Positions 8,696 through 18,109 of a stretch of DNA of 64,000 bases are shown one piece after another. Origin of the DNA: G963555815 sp965249615 [NCBI: bacterium] (lineage in GTDB: Bacteria > UBA8248 > JACPRG01); the NCBI GenBank assembly GCA_965249615.1, contig CBDFMI010000006.1, forward strand, positions 558,001-622,000, given 5' to 3'. Under the pieces are notes generated by a model. The model was not told where the DNA came from and did no database searches. It was given only the letters and a program-made list of their open reading frames with translations. Position numbers and translations under genes: made by a program. The first letter of the stretch is position 1. Each line of letters begins with the position of its first letter.

Positions 8696-11600
8696 TCATC
8701 GGTCCGATAAAGGTCTCAGCCGGGTGTCGGTCCCCGGCCCATGAATTCGCATGAGCCCCCACTGGCCCGCCTTCTCAAAGGGAAGCCGGTGGTTGCCCCA
8801 CTTGTAGTCGCCCGGACGGCCCTGCGGGCCACCCGTGGTCATTAGGTTAACGTTGAGTACGCCGGTCGGTGGAAGATAACGCGAACTGACGACGTCGGAG
8901 CCTTTGATCTGCGGCGTAAGCTGCCACTGGTGCCCCTCCACAGAGAACACTTGTGACTGTTCGCTGTATCCGCTGACCACCCGGAAGCGCACGGGATCAC
9001 CACCAAAGGCCTCAAAGACGTTGGTCGCCGGCTCTCCGAACACGCTGCTGTCGTAGAGCGATGAGGCCATCTTGAAGTCTTCAGGCCTCAGCGGGTCTGC
9101 GTCGAGGAGCATCCCCATCAGGGCGAGACGCAGGGTGAGGGGCTCGGCTCGGTAGTTGACCCCGACCAGCTTGTTCACGTCCTGGTCGTAGGGCATGAGG
9201 AACAGGCCGATGTCCGGGTCGTTGTCCTGAAACACGGTGACGAACTCCCGGAAGTCGGGCATGTTCGGGTTTTGGATCACCGCCGTGACCCCGCTCTCGA
9301 CGGGTTCGCCGGTGTAGGGATCGTGATAGGTCGAGCCCTCGGGCTCCACAACGAGCGCCCCGTAGAGCCCTTCCCGAGCGTTTCGGAAGAGGTTGGCGAA
9401 ATCTCGGACGAGCACAACCCCAAGCTCGCTTTCGGCGTAGTACGTGTATTCAATGTGCTCACCGGGGAGGGCCACCTGATCGGGGTTGTAGCCCAGGGTG
9501 ATCCCCAGGGACCCTTGTGGATCGAAGGTGGGGCTGTCCACGTGGAACCCGGCCGGCTGGCTGGAACGGTTGGTGAGGCTCACGGTGATGCAGTCGCCGG
9601 CGTTGGCCCTGATCACGAGGGGCTCAGGCCGCCTGGCGCCGCTTTGGACGGCCTCCAGGTCCTGATCGAGCACGTAGATGCGGCCCGTGTGCACCCCCAA
9701 CCCCGCGTCGGCGTTGAACACGAGCTGCTGATCGATCGCGGATACGTTAAAGGTCTGGTGGGGGGCTCCGGCGACACATGGGGTGCCCGGGGACGTGGCC
9801 CTCGGCGGCGCCTCCCCTGTAAAGGTGAGGAGGGGGAAGCCCTGTCCGGATGGTGGCTCACGGCCCGGCAGCGGCTGGAGATTAGCCTGCAGGGTGTCGT
9901 GCACCCTAAAGATCCCCCAGCTCCCTTCCCGGAAGTGGCGCTCTGAACCGTTGTAATAGAGGTAGTCACCGGCCTTTCGGGCTGCGCCTCCGGCCGCCTC
10001 GACGTAGGCGTTGAACCGCTCCGAGATCCCTACCCCGAAGACGGTCAGCGGCGGCGAGGCCCCCTGGAAACGTTCCTGCCGGAAATGGTGGCCGGTGATG
10101 TGGAACGGGTGAATCTCCTCGGTCGCCGAAGTGAGCAACCTGAACAGGACGGGGTCGCCCACATAGGACCGGAGCACCGGAGTCGCCGGGTCGCCGTGCA
10201 TGACGCTGCTGAGCGCCAGGTGGATTGGGCCCTGGCCGCGCTCGGTGTCGGCGCGCAGCGGCTCGGCTCGAAGGTTGAACGTGCTCCCGGTCATCTGGTT
10301 GCGGTCGTTCATGAAAAGCACATACTCGCGGAAGCTCCCTTCCAGGCCCGGGAGCACCTCTCGGTTGGGGTCCAGGCGGATGTCCGCAATGGGTCCGCTG
10401 AGGATCTCCTCACCGGTCTTAGGATCGTGATAGGTCGAGCCGGTGGGTTCCGCGATGAGGGCCCCGAAGAGCCCGTGGCCCCAGCGGTTCAGGGCATCCA
10501 CGTGATCGTGGAAATAGATGGCGCCGTTCTGACGTGCCACGTACCACCGGTAGCGGACGAACTCGTTGCTCACCAGCTCGCCGGGTGCGTGGTCGTTGCG
10601 GAGCGGACGTCTGAAGATGAGCTCATTCCCCGAGATCGCTTCAATCACCGCCGTCTCGAGGATATTGGTCTGCTCGTCGATGCCGACCGCCACGGTCGAT
10701 CCCGGATGGAATAAGGAGGTATCGCTGACGCTCAATCGGACGGACCCCCGCGCCACCGCCTCCTCGACCTCGGCGCTCATGCCCTCTGCTGTGAAGGGTC
10801 GCGGCGCCTGCTCGTAGCTAGCGCCAGTGATGACGCCGTCGGACGCCTGGGTGTCGAACTGGACGAAGTGGATGTGGATATTCGTCTTCATCAAGTTCGG
10901 ACGTTCTTTGTGGTCCCTCTCCGTCCCGTCGAGCTCGTTGGTGAAGAAGATGTCCACGCAGTCGCCCTGGTTGGCCCGGATGGCGATCGGCACTTTGAAG
11001 TCCGGGTTGTTTCTGGCCCGTTCTTCGTTCTCCTTGACGACCATGATCATCCCGTTCGGGTCCACCGTGACCGCATTCACGGGGATTGGGGTCTGAATAG
11101 CGTGGATGTTGTAAAAACGGCGTGGCGCGCCTTGCGGGCAGAGGCTGTACTCTCCGTTCAACCCCGGAGGAGCCGGCTCAGAGTGCCCGGTGAGAAGGGG
11201 GTGGATCTCCTCGCCGTTTCTGGCCTGAGCAACCTCGAATGTGCTGTTGTCAGATGAGCTGTCGTCGGAGACGAGTTCCACAGTTGAAGTTGAGCTGTCG
11301 TCAGAGACGAACTCCACCAGCTCCGCAGTATCGTCAGCCAGTTCCGGCGTATTGCCAGCGACAGCCTCTGGGATGGTGTCTGGGTGGTTAAAGGGCTCGA
11401 GGAAAGGAGCGGGCCCGTGATGCGGGGCGAAGGGGGGCCGCTTGCCCAGGTGAGGCCGAAGGAACGGGAACGCCAGCTTGCCGGTGGCCGGGTTGAATTT
11501 CAGAGGGAACCGATCCCCAGGGTTCGGCGAGGTGAAGTTCGGCCAGCTGAATCTGGTCTCCGGCTCATTGAGGTAGAGAGTTTCATCCATGGCCCAGTCC

Positions 11601-13345
11601 ATCACCGCCGCGTCCTGCTCGTGGGCCGTGATGCCCTGGGGGGGCAGCTGCAGTTGGACGAGTGTGTGGAGGGTCGACTCGTTGACGGTCATCTCGCGAC
11701 CGGCGAAGCTCACCGTCCGGCCGAGAAGCTCCGTTGAGGTCACCGCGTGCACCATGCCGCCGTCGCGGTCGGGGAGCTCGGCGACCACAGCCAGCTCGTC
11801 CGTCTTGCCGACATCGTCTTGAACAGTGTTGTAGACCCGCCAGAAGTGCCACATGCCGGAGATGTAGTGGGAGGCGACGTGGCAGTGGAACAAGAAGTCG
11901 CCTACGGTCTGCTGGCAGCCGCCACTCCCGCAGCCTATCTCGAGCTCGTAGCTCTCAGAGGGGCCAATGGTCTGCGAATCGTTACCAGAGCTGGCCATCG
12001 TGTTCTCGAAATGCTTCCGGAGGCCCTCGTCGATGGGCACAAAGTCCGAGGCCTCATCCTCCTTGCCGACGTCAGATTGGCGCTGCCACTGGATGCCGCC
12101 CCCGTGAAGGTGGGGCACATGGAAGGTCTCGCTGCCGCCGTGCAGGAGGCGGTACTTGACGGGGTCCCCTACGTAGGATTGGGGAACCGGCATGGCCGGA
12201 TCGCCAAAAGCATATGAGGAGTAGGCCTCAGCTTCGTCGTGCTTCCACTCATTGTAGAAGGGTATCTGGTTGTCGATCTCCTCCATCCGCCGGAAAAAGG
12301 ACTCGCTCCGGTAGTTGATGGCGCGACCGCTCGGCTTGTAGGAGTTGACGACCGGATCGATGCTCGGGAGCGGGACCCCATGCTTGTCTGAAACGGCGAA
12401 CTGCGCGTTGCCGATCTCGTGATAGAACATCGTGAACTCGCGGAAGTCGGAACCGCCATCGCCCGGCGAGATCATCGCATCCCACGCGTTCCCACACTCC
12501 AGGGCGTCGCCACTTCCGTTCCGGTTGCAAAGGGACTGTCCCGTGTGGTTGTCAAAGTACTCTGATCCGGCCGGCTCGACGATAAACGCACCGAAGAGCC
12601 CGTGACCCGACTGGAACCGGGCCTTGGCACCGTGGGAGTGAATGTAGTGGGTGTTCTCGGTGTAGTGCTCAGGATCGATGTACCACTCGTAAATAATCTT
12701 CTCGCCTGGCATCGCCATCGAGTCGGAGTTCGTAGAAAGGGCCGGTTCGCCCGTGGACGCCAGGATCAGATCAGCGCCATGGACGTGGAAGCTCGCCGGC
12801 TCGTCCAGCTCGTTGATGAGGGAAATTCGGACACAGTCACCTACGTTGCCGCGGATCGTGAGGGGCTGGATGGCGTCCCCCCCGAGCCCGAGGGCCAGCC
12901 CGAAGTGCTCCTCCTCCCCCATGGCCTCTTGCGCCCGGATGGCCGGGAGATCATCGCGGATGGCGTACATGTAGCCCTGGGGATCTCGATCTCCCCAGCG
13001 GTTCAGGACGATGGTGACCTGGATGGACGCGATGTCATAGGTTTTGACGGCGGCGTTGGCGGGGCAGGACACGGGCGAAAAGAGGACACTCTCGTGCTCG
13101 TCAAAGTTGGCCATCAGGTTCGGCCCCTCTGACCTCTCGTGATTTCCGACCTCGTATCCTGTTTCTTCAGCAATAATCCGCTCGAGCTTCGTCTCGAGCT
13201 GCTGCTGCCCTTGGGCATAGCCCCCGTCGGCGAGGGCTTCGTCGAGTTGTTTCTTTGACCCGATAATGCCGATTGAAACAGCCAGAATAATGCCCAACCA
13301 GACAGCGACGCCCAGCAACGGCAAAAACTTGCGGATAGGTTTCAT
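8696..13345 (-). CDS. giant six-cupredoxin multicopper oxidase, membrane-anchored
   Basis: 1549 residues with an N-terminal anchor (about 8-29). Three two-cupredoxin units follow. Unit 1 (about 90-510) has all four copper motifs: H187-V-H189, H236-S-H238, H409-V-P-H412-L-H414 and H487-C-H489-x3-H493-x4-M498. Unit 2 (about 735-1150) keeps the first three (H824-I-H826, H946-D-H948, H1079-P-F-H1082 with H1086), but the HCH motif is replaced by a YYNGSERHF stretch. Unit 3 (about 1190-1545) keeps only scattered His residues. So one complete oxidase centre and two decaying repeats, the domain count of ceruloplasmin or the Mn(II) oxidase MnxG. Units 1 and 2 are joined by a Pro/His-rich then Ser/Asp-rich linker (about 640-705), and unit 2 carries an inserted segment (about 855-925). 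Substrate cannot be read from sequence. Oxidation of Mn(II), Fe(II), Cu(I) or phenolics outside the inner membrane is possible. Start ATG behind gagagga. Confidence 0.9.
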   Translation of the reverse strand: MKPIRKFLPLLGVAVWLGIILAVSIGIIGSKKQLDEALADGGYAQGQQQLETKLERIIAEETGYEVGNHERSEGPNLMANFDEHESVLFSPVSCPANAAVKTYDIASIQVTIVLNRWGDRDPQGYMYAIRDDLPAIRAQEAMGEEEHFGLALGLGGDAIQPLTIRGNVGDCVRISLINELDEPASFHVHGADLILASTGEPALSTNSDSMAMPGEKIIYEWYIDPEHYTENTHYIHSHGAKARFQSGHGLFGAFIVEPAGSEYFDNHTGQSLCNRNGSGDALECGNAWDAMISPGDGGSDFREFTMFYHEIGNAQFAVSDKHGVPLPSIDPVVNSYKPSGRAINYRSESFFRRMEEIDNQIPFYNEWKHDEAEAYSSYAFGDPAMPVPQSYVGDPVKYRLLHGGSETFHVPHLHGGGIQWQRQSDVGKEDEASDFVPIDEGLRKHFENTMASSGNDSQTIGPSESYELEIGCGSGGCQQTVGDFLFHCHVASHYISGMWHFWRVYNTVQDDVGKTDELAVVAELPDRDGGMVHAVTSTELLGRTVSFAGREMTVNESTLHTLVQLQLPPQGITAHEQDAAVMDWAMDETLYLNEPETRFSWPNFTSPNPGDRFPLKFNPATGKLAFPFLRPHLGKRPPFAPHHGPAPFLEPFNHPDTIPEAVAGNTPELADDTAELVEFVSDDSSTSTVELVSDDSSSDNSTFEVAQARNGEEIHPLLTGHSEPAPPGLNGEYSLCPQGAPRRFYNIHAIQTPIPVNAVTVDPNGMIMVVKENEERARNNPDFKVPIAIRANQGDCVDIFFTNELDGTERDHKERPNLMKTNIHIHFVQFDTQASDGVITGASYEQAPRPFTAEGMSAEVEEAVARGSVRLSVSDTSLFHPGSTVAVGIDEQTNILETAVIEAISGNELIFRRPLRNDHAPGELVSNEFVRYRWYVARQNGAIYFHDHVDALNRWGHGLFGALIAEPTGSTYHDPKTGEEILSGPIADIRLDPNREVLPGLEGSFREYVLFMNDRNQMTGSTFNLRAEPLRADTERGQGPIHLALSSVMHGDPATPVLRSYVGDPVLFRLLTSATEEIHPFHITGHHFRQERFQGASPPLTVFGVGISERFNAYVEAAGGAARKAGDYLYYNGSERHFREGSWGIFRVHDTLQANLQPLPGREPPSGQGFPLLTFTGEAPPRATSPGTPCVAGAPHQTFNVSAIDQQLVFNADAGLGVHTGRIYVLDQDLEAVQSGARRPEPLVIRANAGDCITVSLTNRSSQPAGFHVDSPTFDPQGSLGITLGYNPDQVALPGEHIEYTYYAESELGVVLVRDFANLFRNAREGLYGALVVEPEGSTYHDPYTGEPVESGVTAVIQNPNMPDFREFVTVFQDNDPDIGLFLMPYDQDVNKLVGVNYRAEPLTLRLALMGMLLDADPLRPEDFKMASSLYDSSVFGEPATNVFEAFGGDPVRFRVVSGYSEQSQVFSVEGHQWQLTPQIKGSDVVSSRYLPPTGVLNVNLMTTGGPQGRPGDYKWGNHRLPFEKAGQWGLMRIHGPGTDTRLRPLSDR

Positions 13346-13516
13346 GGTTTTCCTCTCACTCCCTAGATTAGACCCATCTCAATGGCTTCGCGGCCACACG
13401 ATCGAGCCAAAATCACCGACTCGACGCCGGGACGGCAAGAGGGAAATGTGGCGGTGGCCTCTCACTGCCCGCGAGTTCCTTGAAATCAACTGTCAGCTCT
13501 CCTAAAAGAGGGCTCA

Positions 13517-13546
13517 ATTATACCAAAAAACCCGTGCGTTAAACAA
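13517..13546 (-). promoter_or_regulatory. sigma-70-type promoter for multicopper oxidase operon
   Basis: On the minus strand, TTGTTT (13541-13546) and a perfect TATAAT (13517-13522) are separated by 18 bases. This predicts a leader of about 165 bases before the oxidase ATG at 13345. The gap 13346-13714 otherwise holds only AT-rich sequence and no gene that I can support. Confidence 0.6.
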
Positions 13547-13714
13547 ATTTCAGGATGAAGCCAGGAAATCCGGTGGGATTTGGTCGGGGCGTGGCAAATC
13601 CGAGTTCGGCCCCTGTGTGCGTGGGGGCCCTCGGCGGTTGCCTTTCACTGCCACAATCCCCCTCAGTGTTACCGGTGAATATATAAGAAACAACAAAAAT
13701 CTGAAAGCGCTGGC

Positions 13715-14953
13715 TTAGGAGAGGGACACCCCCTGGCCCGGCCTGGCGGGCGTCGGCCTTTGAGCGATGAAGGGGAGGGCCATCACGAAGTAAATGAGCA
13801 TCACCACCTCGGAGTCCCCAAAGTTGTACTCAAAGAGGCCTGCCGTCAGGAAGGCCGTCACTGCCGCCAGGCTCGCGGCCCCCATCTCGTATCCAGGGCC
13901 TTTCGGAAGATTTTTGAGGGTTTTTGTCCCCAGGACGAAGAAGGAAACCCAGATCCAGATCCAGGCGGCGAGGCCGAGGGTTCCCCGCTCGACGGTCACC
14001 TGAAGGGGACTGTTATGGAGGTGCCCTACGGTTGGCCGCTTGGCCCCGGGAAGCCGGTAGTCCGGGTAGAGGGGCTTCACCATATCTGTCCCCACCCCCA
14101 AGACGGGAAATTCTCTCGCCATCTGCAGCCCGGCCTTCCACATGAGGACCCTCTCCCCTGAGGCCTCCTCGTTAAAGAGGACCGTGTGCTGGAGTCTCAC
14201 CCGAAGTTCGCGGGGTCCCGCCAGAAAAAGGAGGGCAATGACGACCGGGAGGACCCAGAGCCAGCGGGCCCTCCGCTGAAGGATGAGGAGGAGGATGACG
14301 CCTGCCCCAAACCCCACCCATGCCCCTCGGGTGAGACTGAAGAGAAGACCCAGGATCAGGAGAAGGGTCGCCCCTCCTGCGAACCACCTCTCCCGAAGGG
14401 ACGCGGTCCGGCTGAGGGCTTGGGAGAGGGAGAGGAGGGTCACGATGACCAGGATGCCGGAGAAGGTCTGATAGATGCTCAATGTCCCAGAAGGCCGCCG
14501 CGACAGGGGGCGGCCTTCCGAGAGAGCGAATTGAAAGAGGCCCACGATGACCATCACCCCAGCAGCGAGGATGAGGAGCTGGACCAGGAGGCGCGCCCGC
14601 CCGAATCCCGGGATGGCCCGAAGTGCCCAGTAGAGAATCAAGATCTCAAGGAGCTGCTTTGTATCCGTGAAACTTCGACCGACATTCTGAGAGAGGAGGG
14701 CTGAGAGAACGGTAATCACCGCGAAGACTGAGAAGGGAAGCCAGAGGGGCCACTGAGGCGAAGGTTTTGCGCTCTCACGGCGGGAGAGGATGAAATCGGC
14801 CGCGGCGGCCACGACCCCGATGGTGACGCAGATCTGGGCGAGGCTGATGGAGAAGGGGTCCAGGACGAGAAACCCCACGAGCGCCCCCTGGCTCACCCGA
14901 CGGGGCAGACGCTCCCCCTGGCCGAGAAAGACCGCCCTAGATTTTTCTTTCAT
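13715..14953 (-). CDS. O-antigen ligase family membrane protein
   Basis: 412 residues with about ten hydrophobic segments and the large periplasmic loop typical of the Wzy_C/O-antigen ligase family. The loop holds EASGERVLMWKAGLQMAREFPVLGVGTD and the signature HLHNSPLQVTVERGTLG, followed by FEYNFGDSEV near the end. WaaL-type members transfer undecaprenyl-linked polysaccharide to lipid A-core in the periplasm; related polymerases and other glycan ligases share the fold, so the exact acceptor is not certain. It is the last gene of the long leftward polysaccharide cluster, overlapping the preceding glycosyltransferase by four bases (ATGA). Confidence 0.82.
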   Translation of the reverse strand: MKEKSRAVFLGQGERLPRRVSQGALVGFLVLDPFSISLAQICVTIGVVAAAADFILSRRESAKPSPQWPLWLPFSVFAVITVLSALLSQNVGRSFTDTKQLLEILILYWALRAIPGFGRARLLVQLLILAAGVMVIVGLFQFALSEGRPLSRRPSGTLSIYQTFSGILVIVTLLSLSQALSRTASLRERWFAGGATLLLILGLLFSLTRGAWVGFGAGVILLLILQRRARWLWVLPVVIALLFLAGPRELRVRLQHTVLFNEEASGERVLMWKAGLQMAREFPVLGVGTDMVKPLYPDYRLPGAKRPTVGHLHNSPLQVTVERGTLGLAAWIWIWVSFFVLGTKTLKNLPKGPGYEMGAASLAAVTAFLTAGLFEYNFGDSEVVMLIYFVMALPFIAQRPTPARPGQGVSLS

Positions 14954-16077
14954 CCTTTCACTTGCCTCACAATTTTCAATGTCCTTTCGGCGCAGGCCCC
15001 CCAGTTCATGGAAGTCTCGACTCTTCTTCGGCCCGCCTCCCCCATCTTGCGGGCGAGATTCTCATCTTTCAAGAGCTGGATGACGGCCCGGGCGATGGCC
15101 TGGGGGTCTTCTGATTCCACGACGAAGCCGGTCTCTCCGTCGACGACGGCCTCCGCCCCACCCCCGTAGCGCCCGGCCACGACGGGCCTTCCGCAGGCGG
15201 CGGCCTCCAGAAAGACGATCCCAAAAGCCTCGATGTCCTCCGTTTTGGGGTCGATGCGGCTTGGGCCCACCAGGAGGTGGCTTGCATTGTAATAAGCGTG
15301 CGGCGGATGGCCCAGGGCGTCGTAGGGGACCGCCGGATGCCAGCGAACATGATTTTCCACCTGGAGTTCCTCGGCCAGCCGGCGAAGGGCCGCGGCCTGG
15401 GGACCTTCGCCGACGACGAGGTATATCGTGTCTGGCACCTCGGCCAGGATGACGGGAAGGGCCCGCAAGACCTGGTCATGGGCCTTGAAGGGGACCAGAC
15501 GTCCCATCGAGAGGAGGATGGGCCGGTCGTTGAGCCCGAGGCGGGCCCGTGTGGACCCCCCCTCTGTCTTTGGTGAAAATCTTTGGGGGTCCACCCCGTT
15601 CGGGACGACGTGGAGGATTTCGCGGCGGACCCCGAGCCGCGAAAAACGCTCGGCTGCGTATTGGCTCACCGCCAAGACGCCGTCCGCCCGGTTGACCTGT
15701 GAGATCAGGCGGGGGAGATCAGGGCGGCCATACACCTCGTTGCCGTGAAGGGTGACAACAATCCGAAGTCTCGGCCTTCCGCGTCTTGCCGCAAGGGCCC
15801 ACGACAGAAAATTCGCCCGGTGGGTGATGAAAATAAGCTCGATGTTATGACGCCACAGCGAGTCGAAGAACCCCGCGCAAAGGCCCGGCTTTGTTCGACA
15901 CCGAACGATCCCCTTCGCCCCCGTTGTCTTGTCCCCATCCCAGCCCTTGACCTCGGACCGGGCCAGGACATTGACCTCCTCTCCCAGGCCGGAGAGGTGG
16001 CGCGCCATCTCATAGGCGTAGGTCTGGATTCCCCCCGGACTTGGGGGATAGGCGTTAGCGCAAAGGAGGATTCGCAT
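14950..16077 (-). CDS. glycosyltransferase family 4
   Basis: 375 residues with the GT-B two-domain layout: N-terminal acceptor half (MRILLCANAYPPSPGGIQTYAYEMARHL, Gly-rich PGG loop) and C-terminal nucleotide-sugar half (ILLSMGRLVPFKAHDQVLRAL, then the E-x7-E motif in EDIEAFGIVFLEAAACG at about 275-290, and PVVAGRYGGGAEAVVDGETGFVV). Predicted cytoplasmic, retaining transferase adding a sugar to a lipid-linked or core oligosaccharide. Donor and linkage cannot be deduced. It overlaps the O-antigen ligase start by four bases. The 30-base gap to the upstream cyclase gene suggests one transcript. Confidence 0.88.
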   Translation of the reverse strand: MRILLCANAYPPSPGGIQTYAYEMARHLSGLGEEVNVLARSEVKGWDGDKTTGAKGIVRCRTKPGLCAGFFDSLWRHNIELIFITHRANFLSWALAARRGRPRLRIVVTLHGNEVYGRPDLPRLISQVNRADGVLAVSQYAAERFSRLGVRREILHVVPNGVDPQRFSPKTEGGSTRARLGLNDRPILLSMGRLVPFKAHDQVLRALPVILAEVPDTIYLVVGEGPQAAALRRLAEELQVENHVRWHPAVPYDALGHPPHAYYNASHLLVGPSRIDPKTEDIEAFGIVFLEAAACGRPVVAGRYGGGAEAVVDGETGFVVESEDPQAIARAVIQLLKDENLARKMGEAGRRRVETSMNWGACAERTLKIVRQVKG

Positions 16078-16107
16078 GGCAAAAAACGCTCAGGGAACGG
16101 TGTCTCT

Positions 16108-16920
16108 TCAGAACCGCCCGCGCTTTGGGACCAAGGCGACCAGGCGGCCCTCGGCCTGGGTTCCGTCCTTCACCTTAAGGGGCATCACGATGAGGACCGC
16201 GCCCTTTTCGGGAAGCCGCTCCAGGTTGGCCAGGTTCTCGATTTGGTACTTGGCGGCCCCCAGCATGACCTGATGGACGATAAAATCCTTCGAGGGACCG
16301 TAGTCCAGACTCAGGGTGTCGATCCCGATCCCGACGATGTCCCTCTCCTTGGTCAGAAACTCCGCCGCTTCCCCAGAAAATCCCGGGAAATGCATCGTCT
16401 TCCCCTCATCCATATTCTGGTACTGCGTCAGGTCTCCCGCCCGCTTCCCCCATCCTGTCCGCATGAGGACGAGGGTGCCCGAGGGGATAGGCCCGTTTTG
16501 CTCCTCCCAGGCCCGAAGGTCATCCACGGTGAGGCGATAGTCGACGTCCCTCTCCACTTCAGTACTGACGTCCACGACGGCGGCGGGGGCCACCAGGTGG
16601 CGGAGGGGGATCTGGTCAATCGTCGGTGCCCCTGCGACGAAATGGGCGGGGGCGTCCACGTGGGTCCCCACATTTTCCCCCATCTCGAATTTGAACATCC
16701 GAAAGCCCTGGGAGTAGTCGACCAGCATCTCTTTCCGGAAGGGGACCCCGCCGGGCCAATAGACCGTTTCTTCGCTGAGCGGGTGGGCGAGGTCGACCAG
16801 CTCCGCCTCGCCCCGAAGGGCCTGCTCGAGAAGGCCCTGTCGAGCCCCGCGATCATAGACGAGGGAAGCTAGAACGACGAGGGGCAGGATGAAAAAGAGG
16901 GCCCAAAAGATTCGCTTCAA
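16108..16920 (-). CDS. cyclase-family (kynurenine-formamidase-like) metal hydrolase with N-terminal membrane anchor
   Basis: 270 residues from a TTG start at 16920 behind agggggaag. Residues about 4-22 form an uncleaved-looking hydrophobic anchor (FWALFFILPLVVLASLVY). The rest matches the cyclase/arylformamidase family: VDLAHPLSEETVYWPGGVPF, the metal-binding H-x3-D-x3-H motif in ENVGTHVDAPAHFV (about residues 82-95), and late GIGIDTLSLDYG and FIVHQVMLG. Most cytosolic relatives hydrolyse N-formylkynurenine or isatin. A membrane-tethered version inside an LPS cluster suggests a different substrate, perhaps an amide or ester on a glycan or lipid; this is inference. Catalytic residues appear present. 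Confidence 0.8.
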   Translation of the reverse strand: MKRIFWALFFILPLVVLASLVYDRGARQGLLEQALRGEAELVDLAHPLSEETVYWPGGVPFRKEMLVDYSQGFRMFKFEMGENVGTHVDAPAHFVAGAPTIDQIPLRHLVAPAAVVDVSTEVERDVDYRLTVDDLRAWEEQNGPIPSGTLVLMRTGWGKRAGDLTQYQNMDEGKTMHFPGFSGEAAEFLTKERDIVGIGIDTLSLDYGPSKDFIVHQVMLGAAKYQIENLANLERLPEKGAVLIVMPLKVKDGTQAEGRLVALVPKRGRF

Positions 16921-16933
16921 CCCCGGCTTCCCC

Positions 16934-18097
16934 CTAAGCGCTCGGGCTTTCTAGTACAGTCCGGTAGACCCCCAGGGTGCGATCCGTGTTGGCGGTGACA
17001 CTAAAATTCTCCGACAGTTTTCTGGCGGCGGTCCCCATCTTCCTTCTCACTTCAGGGTCAAAGAGAAGTCGCACCTTGGCCGCGATGGCCTCCGGATTGT
17101 TCGGGTCTTCCAGGATGAGGCCGTCCACACTGTCCGTCAGGATCTCGCTGGCCCCGCTCATTGCGCTCACGATGACCGGAAGACCGCTCGCCAGGGCCTC
17201 CAGGCACGCCGTCCCGAAAGGCTCGTACAGGGTCGGGAGGACGAAAATGTCAGCCGCCCGGTAGACGTCAGCCGTTCGCACGGTGTCCCCAAGGAAGAGG
17301 ACAGCCCCCTTCAGCCCAAGGCGTCGGACCGTCCCGTTGTAACCCCTTCCGCCCCGGCCGGCCACCAGGAGTTTTATCTCCGGGTGTTCTCTTTGAAGGG
17401 TTTGTAGCGCCGCGAGGAGGGCCGAAAAACCCTTTCGGAAAAAGCCGGCTCCCACGAAGAGGAGAACGAGGTCGTGTGGGGAAATGCCAAGAGACCGGCG
17501 AAGGGAAGCCTTCTCGTCCTCCCCTTTTGGAGGAGAGAATTCTTGCCCGTCCACGCCGTTGTAAATCAGGATCACATCCTTAGGGGGGACCTTGTAGAGA
17601 TTCAGGATCTCTTCTTGGCCCCGGCGGGAGATGGCGACGATCTTTCGGCAACCACCAAAGATCCGTCCCTCGATAAAGAGGTGGAGGAAATGAAGAGGGT
17701 TCAGGCGTTTCAGCGTCCCCCTGAGAGGGCCTAGATATTGTCCCGAGACCCGAAGCCACTGCCGATGGCAACCCTCCCCGGCCCGATAAATATCCTGAAC
17801 GAGGGTCCGGTCGAAGCCATGGACGATATCGAAGGACTCCCCGCGGAGGGCGCGTCGGACCCCCCACGCGAAGGACAAGACCTTGAGGGAGGAGAGGCCG
17901 CCGATGCGCGGGACTGGATGGCAGATGACGGCCGGCAAAAGATCTCCCCAGTTTCTGGCGAAGACGTGGACCTCGTGGCCCCGCCGCGAGAGGTCATTGG
18001 CGAGACCTAGGACGTAGCGCTCCACGCCCCCTCGCCGGTGGACGTTCGCTCGAATGAGGGCGATCTTCAGGGGGGAGTCAGGGACAGAAGAAGTCAT
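16934..18097 (-). CDS. glycosyltransferase family 4, WaaG-like
   Basis: 387 residues. The N-terminal half reads IALIRANVHRRGGVERYVLGLANDLSRRGHEVHVFARNW, close to the WaaG/RfaG core glucosyltransferase pattern (GGVERY...). Further on are VAISRRGQEEI, VILIYNGVDGQEFSP, LLFVGAGFFRKG and the E-x7-E motif in YEPFGTACLEALASGLP (about 283-299), then GLILEDPNNPEAIAAKV. Predicted to act in the cytoplasm on the inner-core heptose region, consistent with neighbouring heptosyltransferases. The WaaG link is from motif resemblance only. It lies 12 bases downstream of the carbamoyltransferase gene. Confidence 0.87.
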   Translation of the reverse strand: MTSSVPDSPLKIALIRANVHRRGGVERYVLGLANDLSRRGHEVHVFARNWGDLLPAVICHPVPRIGGLSSLKVLSFAWGVRRALRGESFDIVHGFDRTLVQDIYRAGEGCHRQWLRVSGQYLGPLRGTLKRLNPLHFLHLFIEGRIFGGCRKIVAISRRGQEEILNLYKVPPKDVILIYNGVDGQEFSPPKGEDEKASLRRSLGISPHDLVLLFVGAGFFRKGFSALLAALQTLQREHPEIKLLVAGRGGRGYNGTVRRLGLKGAVLFLGDTVRTADVYRAADIFVLPTLYEPFGTACLEALASGLPVIVSAMSGASEILTDSVDGLILEDPNNPEAIAAKVRLLFDPEVRRKMGTAARKLSENFSVTANTDRTLGVYRTVLESPSA

Positions 18098-18109
18098 CCT
18101 TTTTGTCTC

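Noticed and set aside
8696-13345. Naming the oxidase mnxG
   Set aside because: Domain count agrees, but I cannot show orthology, and MnxE/MnxF-like partners are absent.
15745-16872. 375-codon plus-strand frame over a glycosyltransferase and the cyclase gene
   Set aside because: Shadow frame; both opposite genes have intact catalytic motifs.
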